Below are positions 8,016-17,625 of a DNA stretch of 64,000 nt, piece by piece. Within the stretch, counting starts at the first letter, position 1; every line of letters begins with the position of its first letter. The translations under genes were made by a program, and so were the position numbers. The stretch is taken from contig NZ_MRAV01000018.1 in the NCBI RefSeq assembly GCF_002752355.1, positions 1-64,000 of the forward strand, given 5' to 3'. The notes below the pieces were generated by a model that was given only the letters and a program-made list of their open reading frames with translations, did no database searches and was not told the origin of the DNA. This DNA is from Leucobacter sp. OLIS6. GTDB lineage: Bacteria; Actinomycetota; Actinomycetes; Actinomycetales; Microbacteriaceae.

Positions 8016-8021
8016 TAAGAT
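8016..8021 (+). promoter_or_regulatory. Putative -10 box of the helicase gene
   Basis: TAAGAT, 7 nt before the GTG at 8029. It overlaps the earlier ATG at 8020, which argues that translation begins at 8029. Confidence 0.45.
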
Positions 8022-8028
8022 GAGTGGC

Positions 8029-10689
8029 GTGCCGATCCACCGCTTCGACCTCGACGCCATCGGCGCGGGCCTCGTCGTCGCCCGAGCCGACGACGAGCTC
8101 CGCCGAGCGCTCGCGCGCGGTGCGGCCGTCGTCACGGCTCCCCCGGGCACGGGCAAGACCACCTTCGTCCCGCCGCTCGTCGCGAACCTGCTCGCGCAGG
8201 GCGGATCGGGTTCCGCACGCCACGCCGGCCGCACGATCCTCACCCAGCCCCGCCGCGTCGCCGCTCGCGCCTCGGCAGCCCGCCTCGCCGAGCTCGACCG
8301 CAGCGCCATCGGCGAGCACGTCGGTTTCACCGTCCGCGGTGAGCGCCGTGCGGGCCGCGATGCGCGGATCGAGGTCGTGACCCCAGGCGTGCTGCTGCGC
8401 AGGCTCATCGCCGATCCCGAGCTCGACGGCGTCGGCGCGGTGATCCTCGACGAGGTGCACGAGCGCTCCCTCGACGGGGACCTGCTGCTCGGCCTCGTCG
8501 CGGAGGTCCGGGCGCTGCGCGACGACCTGCTCGTCGTCGCGATGTCGGCCACGCTCGACGCGGATCGCGTGGCCGAGCTGCTGGGCGCGGCCGCCGGCGA
8601 CGGTCCCGCCCCCATCGTGCGCGTGCCCTCGGCGCTGCATCCGCTGCGCGTGGAGCACGCCCCCTTCGACGGCGCGCGGCTCGACGAGCGCGGCATCACC
8701 CGCGACTATCTCGCCCACCTCGCCGACGTCGCCGCCGACGCGCAGGCCGGATCGGGCGCCGATGCGCTCGTGTTCGTGCCGGGCGCGCGCGAGGTCGACG
8801 AGGTCGTGAACCGGCTGCGCGGCCGCGTCTCGCGGTCCGGAGCCTCCGTCGACGTGCTGCCCCTGCACGGGCGCCTCTCGCCCCGCGAGCAGGATCGCGC
8901 CGTGCGCGGCCGACTGCGCGACGCGGATCCGCACCGCATCGTCGTCTCGACCGCGCTCGCCGAGAGCGCGCTGACCGTGCCCGGCGTGCGCCTCGTGATC
9001 GATTCCGGACTGTCGCGCGAGGTGCGTCGCGATCAGGCCCGGGACATGACCGGGCTCGTCACCGTCAGCGCGTCACGCGCGAGCGCCGAGCAACGCGCCG
9101 GACGCGCTGCCCGCCAGGGGCCCGGCACCGTCGTGCGCGCATACTCCGAAGCCGAGTTCGCCCGCATGCCCGCCGAGCTCACCCCCGAGATCGCGACCGC
9201 CGACCTCAGCGACACCGCGCTGCTGCTCGCCGCGTGGGGCGCCCCCGCGGGCCGCGGGCTCGCGCTGCTGACCCCGCCGCCTGCCGCCGCCATGGATCGC
9301 GCGGTCGCCGTGCTCGCCGCGCTCGATCTGGTGGACGCGAGCGGGAGTCTCACCGAGCTCGGCGCACGAGTCGCGCGCCTCCCCATCGGCGTGCGCGAGG
9401 CGCGGGCGCTGCTCGCGGGCACCGCCGAGCTCGGCGACGCCCGCCGAACCGCCGAGGTCGTCGCCGCGATCTCCGACGACCACCGCGCGAGCGACGCCGA
9501 CCTCGCACGCCTGCTCCGCGAGCTGCGCAGCGGACGCGCGCCCGGCGCCGAGCGGTGGAAGCGCGAGACCGAGCGGCTGTCGCGACTCGCGGGCGAGGGG
9601 GCGGATCCTGCGACTCCTCCGTCGCGCAGGATGACGGGAGACGGTCCGTCACGCAGGACGACGGGAGACGGTTCGTCACGCGGGACGACCCACGACGACG
9701 CCGGCGTCGTCACCGCGCTCGCCCGCCCCGAGTGGATCGCCCGCCGGACCGGCGCGCACTCGCGTTCCTACCTGCTGGCGAGCGGCACCCGAGCCGCGCT
9801 CCCCGAAGGAAGCCCCCTGCTCGGCAGCGAGTGGATCGCGGTGCGCGAGGTGCAGCGCGCCGAGGGCCGCGCGGCCGACGGCACGGGGGCCGCGATCCGC
9901 CTCGCCGCCGCGATCGCCGAGGACGATGCGCTGCGACTCGGCGCACACGCACTCGTCGAGGAGCGCACCACCGCCGTCGTGGACGGCCGGATCCGCGTAC
10001 GCCTGGTCCGGCGTCTCGGCGCGATCCCGCTCGCGTCGACGCCGGCCGCCGCGCGGCCCGACGACACCGGCCCAGCATTCGCCGCGCACCTGCGCGAGCT
10101 CGGGCTCGACGCCCTCGACTGGTCTGAAGCCGCGCAGTCGCTGCGCGGACGCCTCGCTCTGCTGCACCGCGAACTCGGCGGACCCTGGCCCGACGTGAGC
10201 GACGCGGCGCTGCTCGACCGGATCGATGCCTGGCTCGGCCCGGACCTCGAACGACTGCGTCCCGGCGGTTCGCTGCGCGGGATCGACCTGCCGCAGGCGC
10301 TGCGCAGGCTGCTCCCCTGGCCCGAGGCGGCGCGGTTCGACGAGCTGGCTCCGGAGCGCCTGCCGCTCCCGTCCGGATCCACCGCGCGGGTCGAGTATCC
10401 GCAGCCGAACGACGCCGACGGATCCGACGAGCAGCCGGTCGTCTCCGCCAAGCTGCAGGAGGTCTTCGGCCTCGCCGAGACGCCCCGGCTCGCGGGCGGC
10501 CGCGTGCCGGTGCGGTTCCATCTGCTCTCGCCCGCGCGGCGTCCGCTCGCCGTCACCTCCGATCTGTCGTCCTTCTGGAACGGTCCCTACCAAGAAGTGC
10601 GCCGCGAGATGCGCGGCCGCTATCCCAAGCATCCCTGGCCCGAGGATCCCTGGACCGCGCAGGCGACCGCGCGCACCCGCAACCGGTAG
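8029..10689 (+). CDS. hrpB: HrpB-type ATP-dependent RNA helicase
   Basis: About 886 residues of the DEAH/RHA helicase class. Visible motifs: the Walker A loop TAPPGTGKTTFV near residue 40, DEVHERSLDGDLLLGL (motif II, DEVH) near 145, MSATLDADR (motif III) near 175, ASAEQRAGRAARQGPG (motif VI) near 355, and the HrpB C-terminal domain ending in FWNGPYQEVRREMRGRYPKH. Substrates of HrpB are not well defined. The start is uncertain: an ATG at 8020 is in frame, but the -10 box overlaps it, so GTG 8029 fits a leaderless transcript better. Near residues 525-560 there is an unusual linker made of three 9-residue repeats, encoded by a REP-like element (9603-9699). Its TAG stop is shared with the -10 box of the next gene. 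Confidence 0.9.
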   Translation: MPIHRFDLDAIGAGLVVARADDELRRALARGAAVVTAPPGTGKTTFVPPLVANLLAQGGSGSARHAGRTILTQPRRVAARASAARLAELDRSAIGEHVGFTVRGERRAGRDARIEVVTPGVLLRRLIADPELDGVGAVILDEVHERSLDGDLLLGLVAEVRALRDDLLVVAMSATLDADRVAELLGAAAGDGPAPIVRVPSALHPLRVEHAPFDGARLDERGITRDYLAHLADVAADAQAGSGADALVFVPGAREVDEVVNRLRGRVSRSGASVDVLPLHGRLSPREQDRAVRGRLRDADPHRIVVSTALAESALTVPGVRLVIDSGLSREVRRDQARDMTGLVTVSASRASAEQRAGRAARQGPGTVVRAYSEAEFARMPAELTPEIATADLSDTALLLAAWGAPAGRGLALLTPPPAAAMDRAVAVLAALDLVDASGSLTELGARVARLPIGVREARALLAGTAELGDARRTAEVVAAISDDHRASDADLARLLRELRSGRAPGAERWKRETERLSRLAGEGADPATPPSRRMTGDGPSRRTTGDGSSRGTTHDDAGVVTALARPEWIARRTGAHSRSYLLASGTRAALPEGSPLLGSEWIAVREVQRAEGRAADGTGAAIRLAAAIAEDDALRLGAHALVEERTTAVVDGRIRVRLVRRLGAIPLASTPAAARPDDTGPAFAAHLRELGLDALDWSEAAQSLRGRLALLHRELGGPWPDVSDAALLDRIDAWLGPDLERLRPGGSLRGIDLPQALRRLLPWPEAARFDELAPERLPLPSGSTARVEYPQPNDADGSDEQPVVSAKLQEVFGLAETPRLAGGRVPVRFHLLSPARRPLAVTSDLSSFWNGPYQEVRREMRGRYPKHPWPEDPWTAQATARTRNR
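9603..9699. repeat. REP-like element inside hrpB with 27-bp tandem expansion
   Basis: Bases 9603-9636 are identical, inverted, to 47842-47875. The element has arms ATCCTGCG and CGCAGGAT. From 9619 a 27-bp unit is repeated three times (9619-9645, 9646-9672, 9673-9699), the third copy diverged. The reading frame is kept, giving SRRMTGDGP, SRRTTGDGS and SRGTTHDD. Confidence 0.85.
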
Positions 10690-10692
10690 GCT
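10687..10692 (+). promoter_or_regulatory. Putative -10 box, leaderless start of yaeQ
   Basis: TAGGCT whose first three bases are the hrpB stop codon; 8 nt separate it from the ATG at 10701. Confidence 0.55.
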
Positions 10693-10700
10693 CGAACGCT

Positions 10701-11240
10701 ATGGCCATCGGATCGACGATTCACACCTTCACCGTGCAGCTGGCCGACGTCGATCGCGGGGTCTACGACGACTTCACGATCCGCGTCGCCCGGCACCCGT
10801 CCGAAACGGACGCGTACATGATGACCCGGATCCTGGCCTACTGCCTGGAGCACCGCGAGGGCATCGAGTTCGGCGGCGGCGTCTCGACCACCGACGAACC
10901 GGCCGTGCTCGTCAAGGACCTGACCGGTCGCATCACCGGCTGGATCGAGGTCGGCTCCCCCGACGCCGCGCGCATGCACAGCGCCAGCAAGCTCGCCGAG
11001 TACGCGGCGGTCTACACGCACCGTGACCCCGCGAAGGTGCTCGCCTCGTGGGAGGGCAAGCAGATCCACCGCGCCGAGGAGCTCGTGCTGCGCAGCTTCG
11101 ACCCCGGGTTCATCGACGCCGCGGTGGGCGCCATCGAGCGGCGCAGCGACCTCTCGGTGTCGCGCACCGAGGGGCAGCTCTACGTCGAGCTCAACGGCAC
11201 CCACCTGAGCAGCGAACTGCACGAGCACCGCATCGGCTGA
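10701..11240 (+). CDS. YaeQ family protein
   Basis: 179 residues, the normal family length. The start STIHTFTVQLADVDRGVYDD, the central REGIEFGGGVSTTDEPAV, and WIEVGSPDAARMHSASK are characteristic of YaeQ, a PD-(D/E)XK-like fold protein. E. coli YaeQ was linked to haemolysin expression (suppression of rfaH), but its biochemical role is unresolved. Lysines and acidic residues of the nuclease-like core (E, D and K in the centre) appear kept, though catalysis is unproven. It is expressed from its own leaderless promoter, and converges with the ABC permease gene 29 bp downstream. Confidence 0.85.
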   Translation: MAIGSTIHTFTVQLADVDRGVYDDFTIRVARHPSETDAYMMTRILAYCLEHREGIEFGGGVSTTDEPAVLVKDLTGRITGWIEVGSPDAARMHSASKLAEYAAVYTHRDPAKVLASWEGKQIHRAEELVLRSFDPGFIDAAVGAIERRSDLSVSRTEGQLYVELNGTHLSSELHEHRIG

Positions 11241-11269
11241 GGCGCGCGGCCGTCATCCCGCTCGAGGGA

Positions 11270-12043
11270 TCACCGCTTGGGGAAGCGCCAGACCGCGACG
11301 GCGGCCCCCGCCAGCACGATCCCCGCGCACCACAGCACCGCGAAGAGCGGCTGCAGGCCCGGATCCTGCCCGAGCAGCAGCGCACGGATCGACTCCACGA
11401 GCGGGGTCACCGGTTGCGCGGATGCGACCGGTACGAGCCAGGCGGGCAGGCTGTCGAGCGGCACGAACGCGCTCGACAGGTACGGCAGGAACAGCAGAAC
11501 GAAGCCGTAGCCGTTGGCGGCCTCAGGGGTCGACGCGAGCAGCCCGATCGCCGCGAAGACGACGGTGACCGCGAGGATCCACGCGAGCACCAGCCCGATC
11601 GCCGCGCACCACTCCCCGACCCCGGCGACCGGCCGGAATCCGACGAGCAGGGCGACACCGACGACGACCGCGGTCGCGAGCAGGTTCCGCAGTACGCTCG
11701 CGACGACGTGGCCGACGAGGCAGGTCGCGGCCGGCATCGGCAGACTGCGGAAGCGCTGCATCGCGCCGCCCGTCAGGTCGCGGTTGACCGAGACCGCGAC
11801 GGATGCGGCGCCGAATCCCGAGCACAGCACGATGATCCCGGGCACGACGAAGTCGACGTACCCGCCGCCGGAGTCGATGGCCCCGCCGAACACGAACGTG
11901 AACAGCAGCATGAGCATGACCGGCAGCACGATCGCGAGCGAGAGCCCCTCGCCGTCGCGCAGGCTGTGCCGGAGGCTGCGCCCGACGAAGACGCGGCTCG
12001 CCGCGATCGGTCCGGTTCCGGGGTGGAGGGCGACGGCGCTCAT
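11270..12043 (-). CDS. ABC-2 type permease (DrrB-like exporter subunit)
   Basis: 257 residues with six membrane segments and the ABC-2 family pattern: a cytoplasmic start ASRVFVGRSLRHSLRDGEGL, a first helix LAIVLPVMLMLLFTFVFGG, the conserved NRDLTGGAMQRFRSLPM loop, and LASTPEAANGYGFVLLFLPYLSS in the second half. It would form the channel of a drug or lipid exporter together with the ATPase encoded directly upstream, which it overlaps by 4 bp. Substrate unknown. Regulation is probably by the divergent TetR protein. Confidence 0.85.
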   Translation of the reverse strand: MSAVALHPGTGPIAASRVFVGRSLRHSLRDGEGLSLAIVLPVMLMLLFTFVFGGAIDSGGGYVDFVVPGIIVLCSGFGAASVAVSVNRDLTGGAMQRFRSLPMPAATCLVGHVVASVLRNLLATAVVVGVALLVGFRPVAGVGEWCAAIGLVLAWILAVTVVFAAIGLLASTPEAANGYGFVLLFLPYLSSAFVPLDSLPAWLVPVASAQPVTPLVESIRALLLGQDPGLQPLFAVLWCAGIVLAGAAVAVWRFPKR

Positions 12044-12930
12044 GCGGCTGCTCCTGTCAGATCGAGTCGGTGGTCGCGACGGGTGAGCGCGATGAACGCG
12101 TCGTCCAAGGTGGGCCTGCGCAGCTCCACGCGGAGCCCCCGCTCTGCGGGGTCGAGTGCGGCCAACGCGGCGGCGAGACCGCCCGCGCTGCTCGGCACGT
12201 CGAGGGTGCGGACCGGACGGCCGTCGCGATCCACGAGCACCGCGGTCTCCTCACCGACGAGCCCGGTCAGCTCGGCGACCGTACCGTCGGCGACGATCGC
12301 GCCGTCCTGCAGGATCGCGACCCGATCCGCGAGCGCCTCGGCCTCGTCGAGCATCTGCGTGGTCATGAACACGCAGCAGCCGTCGGCGGCGAGCTGGGCG
12401 ACGTCGGCCCAGAGCCGGGACCGGCTCGCCGGATCGAGCCCGGTCGTCGGCTCGTCGAGGAACAGCACCGCGGGCGGGAGCACGAGGGACGCGGCGAGGT
12501 CGACGCGGCGACGCATGCCGCCCGAGTAGCCCCCGACCCGACGATCCGCGGCGTCCTCGAGCTCGAAGGAGCCGAGCAGTTCGTCGGCGCGCTGCTTCGC
12601 CCGCCGCGCGCCGAGGCCGAGCAGCCGGGCGACCATCACGAGGTTCTCGCGTCCGGTCAGCGCCTCGTCGATCGAGGCGTACTGGCCCGTCGTCCCGATG
12701 AGGCGTCGCACGGTCGCGGCGTCGCGCACCACGTCGTGCCCCAGGATCCGAGCGGTGCCCGAATCGGGGCGCAGCAAGGTGCTCAGGACGGAGACCAGGG
12801 TGGTCTTGCCTGCTCCGTTCGGGCCGAGCAGCGCGAAGACGCCGCCCTCGATCCCGAGCGTGATGCCGTCGAGCACGGCACGGCCGCCGTAGCTCTGCCG
12901 GAGATCGGTGATCTCGATGGTCGGATTCAT
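12040..12930 (-). CDS. ABC exporter ATPase (DrrA-like)
   Basis: 296 residues. Walker A is ALLGPNGAGKTTLVSVL (about 34-50), the ABC signature YSGGMRRRVDLAASLV (about 135), Walker B VLFLDEPTTGLDPASR (about 160). The C-terminal part after residue 215 matches the DrrA-type extension. It energises the ABC-2 permease encoded next. ATG at 12930 is chosen for AGAAAGGA upstream; an in-frame ATG 27 bp earlier lacks a binding site. The gene is divergent from the TetR gene across a 98-bp region with palindromes, so autoregulated repression is likely. Confidence 0.88.
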   Translation of the reverse strand: MNPTIEITDLRQSYGGRAVLDGITLGIEGGVFALLGPNGAGKTTLVSVLSTLLRPDSGTARILGHDVVRDAATVRRLIGTTGQYASIDEALTGRENLVMVARLLGLGARRAKQRADELLGSFELEDAADRRVGGYSGGMRRRVDLAASLVLPPAVLFLDEPTTGLDPASRSRLWADVAQLAADGCCVFMTTQMLDEAEALADRVAILQDGAIVADGTVAELTGLVGEETAVLVDRDGRPVRTLDVPSSAGGLAAALAALDPAERGLRVELRRPTLDDAFIALTRRDHRLDLTGAAA

Positions 12931-12943
12931 GATCCATCCTTTC

Positions 12944-12972
12944 TGTATGCAGCACACACAGTATGCAGCATA
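12944..12972. promoter_or_regulatory. Putative operator of the TetR-ABC exporter locus
   Basis: GTATGCAGCA occurs twice (12945-12954 and 12961-12970), the second copy forming the perfect palindrome TATGCAGCATA (12962-12972). The position, between divergent tetR and exporter genes, is typical of a TetR operator. Confidence 0.5.
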
Positions 12973-13028
12973 AACAGTAGATATGTCACGCAGTTATGAT
13001 GGAATACGGTTGAGCGCGGGAGGAACGC

Positions 13029-13985
13029 ATGACGAACGAGAACGAAGCCGTATCGCGCACGCTCGCGCTCGCCTGGGGTCTCGCCGCAGCACCGCAGCGC
13101 GGGCCGAAGCGCGAGCTCACCCCCGAGCGCATCGTCGAAGCCGCCATGGCGATCGCCGACGCCGAAGGGTTGGCGGCGGTCACCATGCAGCGGGTCGCGC
13201 AGACCTTCGAGTTCAGCACCATGGCGCTCTACCGCTACGTGGCGACCAAGGACGAGCTGCACCGCCTCATGCTCGACGCGTCGCTCAGCGGCGCCGACGG
13301 CGTCATCGACGCCGAGCACTGGCGGTCCGGCCTACGCGAGTTCCTCCGCGAGCTGCTCGACGGCTATCGGCGCCACCCCTGGGCGCTCGACATCCCACTG
13401 TCCCCCGACATCCACTTCATGCCGGGCCAGATGCGCGTCGCCGACCGCGCCCTGCGGGCGATGCGCACGCTCCCCGCGGCCGAACCGGCGAAGCTCGCCG
13501 TACTCATGCTGTTCGCCGCCTTCGCCCGCGGCCACGCCGCCGTCGAACGGGAGGTCCTCGCGGGAGGCGAGATCTCACCCGAGACGCGCGCCCTGGTCGA
13601 GGAGGCCGTGACGCCGGGCCGGTTCCCCGACGTCGCACTGCTCGTGCGCAGCGGCGCCTACTTCGGCGATACCGAGAGCGGAGCGCTCGCCGAGGACGAC
13701 ACCGCCCTGATCTTCGACTTCGCCCTCGGCGTGCTGCTCGACGGGCTCGAGGCGACATTCTCGAACGCGCAGGCGCAGGCGCCGGCGCCGGCAGCGGCGG
13801 TCGAACTCACCCCTGCCGAAGCGCTGGAGCGGGCCGAGGCCGAGCTGCGGGCCGGCATCGAACTGCGCAAGCAGACCCAGCGCCGCGTGCGCGACGCCGA
13901 ACGCGCCGAAGCCGAGCTGCGCCGCACGCGCGACCGAGCGAAAGAGGCGGCGAAGGCCCACGCCAAGCAGCTCCGCGCCGGCTGA
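13029..13985 (+). CDS. TetR family regulator with alanine/arginine-rich tail
   Basis: 318 residues. The DNA-binding domain spans about 35-80: ELTPERIVEAAMAIADAEG, then VTMQRVAQTFEFSTMALYRY. The C-terminal ligand domain (90-250) resembles the tetracycline-repressor C-terminal family seen beside drug exporters. After residue 255 comes an unusual tail rich in Ala, Glu and Arg with heptad-like spacing that could form a coiled coil. GGGAGGAACGC precedes the ATG. It probably represses itself and the divergent ABC exporter. A bidirectional terminator separates it from ilvC. Confidence 0.85.
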   Translation: MTNENEAVSRTLALAWGLAAAPQRGPKRELTPERIVEAAMAIADAEGLAAVTMQRVAQTFEFSTMALYRYVATKDELHRLMLDASLSGADGVIDAEHWRSGLREFLRELLDGYRRHPWALDIPLSPDIHFMPGQMRVADRALRAMRTLPAAEPAKLAVLMLFAAFARGHAAVEREVLAGGEISPETRALVEEAVTPGRFPDVALLVRSGAYFGDTESGALAEDDTALIFDFALGVLLDGLEATFSNAQAQAPAPAAAVELTPAEALERAEAELRAGIELRKQTQRRVRDAERAEAELRRTRDRAKEAAKAHAKQLRAG

Positions 13986-14016
13986 GCGAGCGGCCGGTCA
14001 CGGTCTCCACAACGGC

Positions 14017-14046
14017 GAAGCCCCCGGGATTCCTCCCGGGGGCTTC
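14017..14046. terminator. Bidirectional hairpin between tetR and ilvC
   Basis: Stem GAAGCCCCCGGGA (14017-14029) with its complement (14034-14046), loop TTCC. It serves two convergent genes. Confidence 0.85.
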
Positions 14047-14083
14047 GGTGTTCACGGCCGGATCACGGCCGAGCCATGCTGGA

Positions 14084-15229
<1,146 letters not shown>

Positions 15230-15739
15230 TCAATTCTTGAAGACCCGCTCGGTGATCGACTTCGAGCCGCGCCCGATGGCGATGAGGCCGGACTGCGCGA
15301 TCTCCTTGATCCCGTAGGGCTCGAGCACCTTGAGGAACGCCTCGATCTTGCCCGTGTCGCCCGTGACCTCGATCACGAGCGCGTCGGTGACGACGTCGAC
15401 GACGCGGGCGCGGAACAGGTTGACGGCCTCGAGCACGTGCGAACGGGTCTGGTGATCGACCCGGACCTTGATGAGCACGTGCTCGCGCTGCACCGACTGC
15501 GCGGGCTCGAGCTCGACGATCTTGATCACGTTGACCAGCTTGTTGAGCTGCTTCGTGACCTGCTCGAGGGGCAGATCCTCCTGGTCGACGACGACCGTGA
15601 TGCGGGAGAGCCCCGGCACCTCGGTCGGGCCCACCGCGAGGGACTCGATGTTGAAGCCGCGGCGTGCGAAGAGCCCGGCGACACGGGTCAGCAGACCCGG
15701 CTTGTCCTCGACGAGGAGGCTCAGAACGTGGCGGGTCAT
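15230..15739 (-). CDS. ilvN: Acetolactate synthase regulatory subunit
   Basis: 169 residues, the usual length of the small subunit. The N-terminal ACT domain starts HVLSLLVEDKPGLLTRVAGL and contains RRGFNIESLAVGPTE; the C-terminal domain follows after about residue 80 (RSHVLEAVNLFRARVVDV). It binds IlvB, raises its activity and confers valine feedback inhibition. GGAGAGGAG lies just before the ATG, and only 3 bp separate it from the ilvB stop, so it is translated from the same message. Confidence 0.95.
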   Translation of the reverse strand: MTRHVLSLLVEDKPGLLTRVAGLFARRGFNIESLAVGPTEVPGLSRITVVVDQEDLPLEQVTKQLNKLVNVIKIVELEPAQSVQREHVLIKVRVDHQTRSHVLEAVNLFRARVVDVVTDALVIEVTGDTGKIEAFLKVLEPYGIKEIAQSGLIAIGRGSKSITERVFKN

Positions 15740-15742
15740 GAT

Positions 15743-17542
15743 TTACTCCTCTCCCCACTCGGGGCTGTGCTCGAGGGCGTACTGGATGTCGCTGTTGGAG
15801 GTGCCCTGGCGGACCATCGGCCACACCATGGCGTCGGAACTCACGACGAACTCGAGCAGCACCGGCCGGTCGTTGGTCTCGAGCGCGAGCTTGATCGCGT
15901 CGTCGACCTGGTCCTCGCGCTCGACGCGGATCGAGAGGCACCCGTAGGCCTCGCCCAGCTTCACGAAGTCGGGGATCCGGCGGCTGCCGTGCCCGGTCTC
16001 GAGCTGCGAGTTCGAGTAGCGGCCGTCGTAGATCAGCGTCTGCCACTGGCGGATCATGCCGAGCACCGAGTTGTTGATCACCGCGACCTTGATCGGGATC
16101 TCATTCACGAGGCACGTGGCGAGCTCCTGATTGGTCATCTGGAAGCAGCCGTCGCCGTCGATCGCCCACACGGTGCGATCGGGCTGGGAGACCTTCGCGC
16201 CCATGGCCGCCGGCACGGCGTAGCCCATGGTGCCGGCGCCGCCCGAGTTCACCCACGCGTTGGGGCGCTCGTAGCCGATGAACTGCGCCGACCACATCTG
16301 GTGCTGTCCCACGCCCGCGACGTACACGGCCTCGGGGCCCGAGAGCTCGCCGATGCGCTGGATCACGTGCTGGGGCGAGAGCAGGCCGTCGCTCGTCGAC
16401 TGGTAGCCGAGCGGGTAGCGCTCGCGCAGTTCGTTGAGCCGGGTCCACCAGGCGCCGATGTCGGCGCAGGCGAGGGTGCGCTGGGCCGAGGTCATGGCCG
16501 CGATGAGGTCCGAGATGACCTCGCCGGCGTCGCCCACGATCGGCACGTCGGCCGCACGGATCTTGCCGATCTCGGCGGGATCGATATCGGCGTGGATCAC
16601 CTTCGCGTCGGGGGCGAACAGCGCCGCCTTGCCCGTCACGCGGTCGTCGAAGCGGGCTCCGAGGGCGATGATCAGGTCGGACTCCTGCAGCGCGAGCACC
16701 GCGGGCACCGTGCCGTGCATCCCCGGCATGCCGAGGTTCTGGCGATGCGAATCGGGGAACACGCCGCGCGCCATGAGCGTCGTCACGACGGGAGCGCCGA
16801 CCAGCTCGACGAGTTGACGCAGCTCCTCCGCCGCGCCGGCGCGGACCACGCCGCCGCCGACGTAGAACACGGGGCGCTCGGCCGCCGCGATGAGCTCGGC
16901 CGCGGCCTGGATCTGCTTGCTGTTGGCCTTCGTGATGGGCCGGTAGCCGGGCAGGTCGACCCGCGGCTCCCACACGAAGTCGAACAGTCCCTCCTGCGCG
17001 TCCTTGGTGATGTCGACGAGCACGGGGCCCGGACGACCGGTGGAGGCCAGCTGGTAGGCCGCGGCGATGGCCGCCGGGATCTCCTCAGCGCGCTTCACGA
17101 GGAACGAGTGCTTGGTGATCGGCAGCGTGATGCCGTGGATGTCGACCTCCTGGAACGCGTCCGTTCCCATGAGGGTCGAGAAGACCTGGCCCGTGATCGC
17201 GAGCATCGGCACGGAGTCCATGTAGGCGTCGGCGATCGCCGTCACCAGGTTGGTGGCGCCGGGACCCGAGGTGGCGATGCAGACGCCGACTTTGCCGCTC
17301 GCCGCGGCGTAACCCTCGGCCGCGTGGCCCGCACCCTGCTCGTGCCGCACAAGGATGTGGCGGAGCTTCGGGGCGTCCATCAGCGCGTCGTAGAGCGGCA
17401 GCACGGCGCCGCCCGGCAGGCCGAAGACGTCCTCGACGCCGAGCAGCTCGAGGCTGCGGACGATGGCCTGGGCGCCGGTCATGCGCTCGCCGCGAGCGCC
17501 GTTCGGATGCCGGGTGGGTTGAGAGCTCGATTCCGAGTTCAT
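15743..17542 (-). CDS. ilvB: Acetolactate synthase catalytic subunit
   Basis: 599 residues. It condenses pyruvate with pyruvate or 2-oxobutyrate, using thiamine diphosphate, FAD and Mg2+. Visible blocks: the N-terminal ThDP domain with [21 protein letters not shown] and the catalytic Glu in [14 protein letters not shown], a central FAD-binding domain, and the C-terminal ThDP/Mg motif [20 protein letters not shown] with the paired Asn in INNS. First gene of ilvBNC. The 83 bp upstream carry a small GCTCCC/GGGAGC hairpin (17601-17615), but I see no leader peptide with a run of Val, Leu or Ile codons, so attenuation is not supported. Confidence 0.95.
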   Translation of the reverse strand: MNSESSSQPTRHPNGARGERMTGAQAIVRSLELLGVEDVFGLPGGAVLPLYDALMDAPKLRHILVRHEQGAGHAAEGYAAASGKVGVCIATSGPGATNLVTAIADAYMDSVPMLAITGQVFSTLMGTDAFQEVDIHGITLPITKHSFLVKRAEEIPAAIAAAYQLASTGRPGPVLVDITKDAQEGLFDFVWEPRVDLPGYRPITKANSKQIQAAAELIAAAERPVFYVGGGVVRAGAAEELRQLVELVGAPVVTTLMARGVFPDSHRQNLGMPGMHGTVPAVLALQESDLIIALGARFDDRVTGKAALFAPDAKVIHADIDPAEIGKIRAADVPIVGDAGEVISDLIAAMTSAQRTLACADIGAWWTRLNELRERYPLGYQSTSDGLLSPQHVIQRIGELSGPEAVYVAGVGQHQMWSAQFIGYERPNAWVNSGGAGTMGYAVPAAMGAKVSQPDRTVWAIDGDGCFQMTNQELATCLVNEIPIKVAVINNSVLGMIRQWQTLIYDGRYSNSQLETGHGSRRIPDFVKLGEAYGCLSIRVEREDQVDDAIKLALETNDRPVLLEFVVSSDAMVWPMVRQGTSNSDIQYALEHSPEWGEE

Positions 17543-17625
17543 TGCACACTTTCTCTTGACAGTGGTGGGAGCGGTCGCGCGGGCCGCTCGAGAAACGTCG
17601 GCTCCCTCTGGGAGCGAACAGCGAT

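Noticed and set aside
17543-17625. Attenuator with leader peptide before ilvB
   Set aside because: Only one 6-bp hairpin is visible and no short frame rich in Val, Leu or Ile codons.
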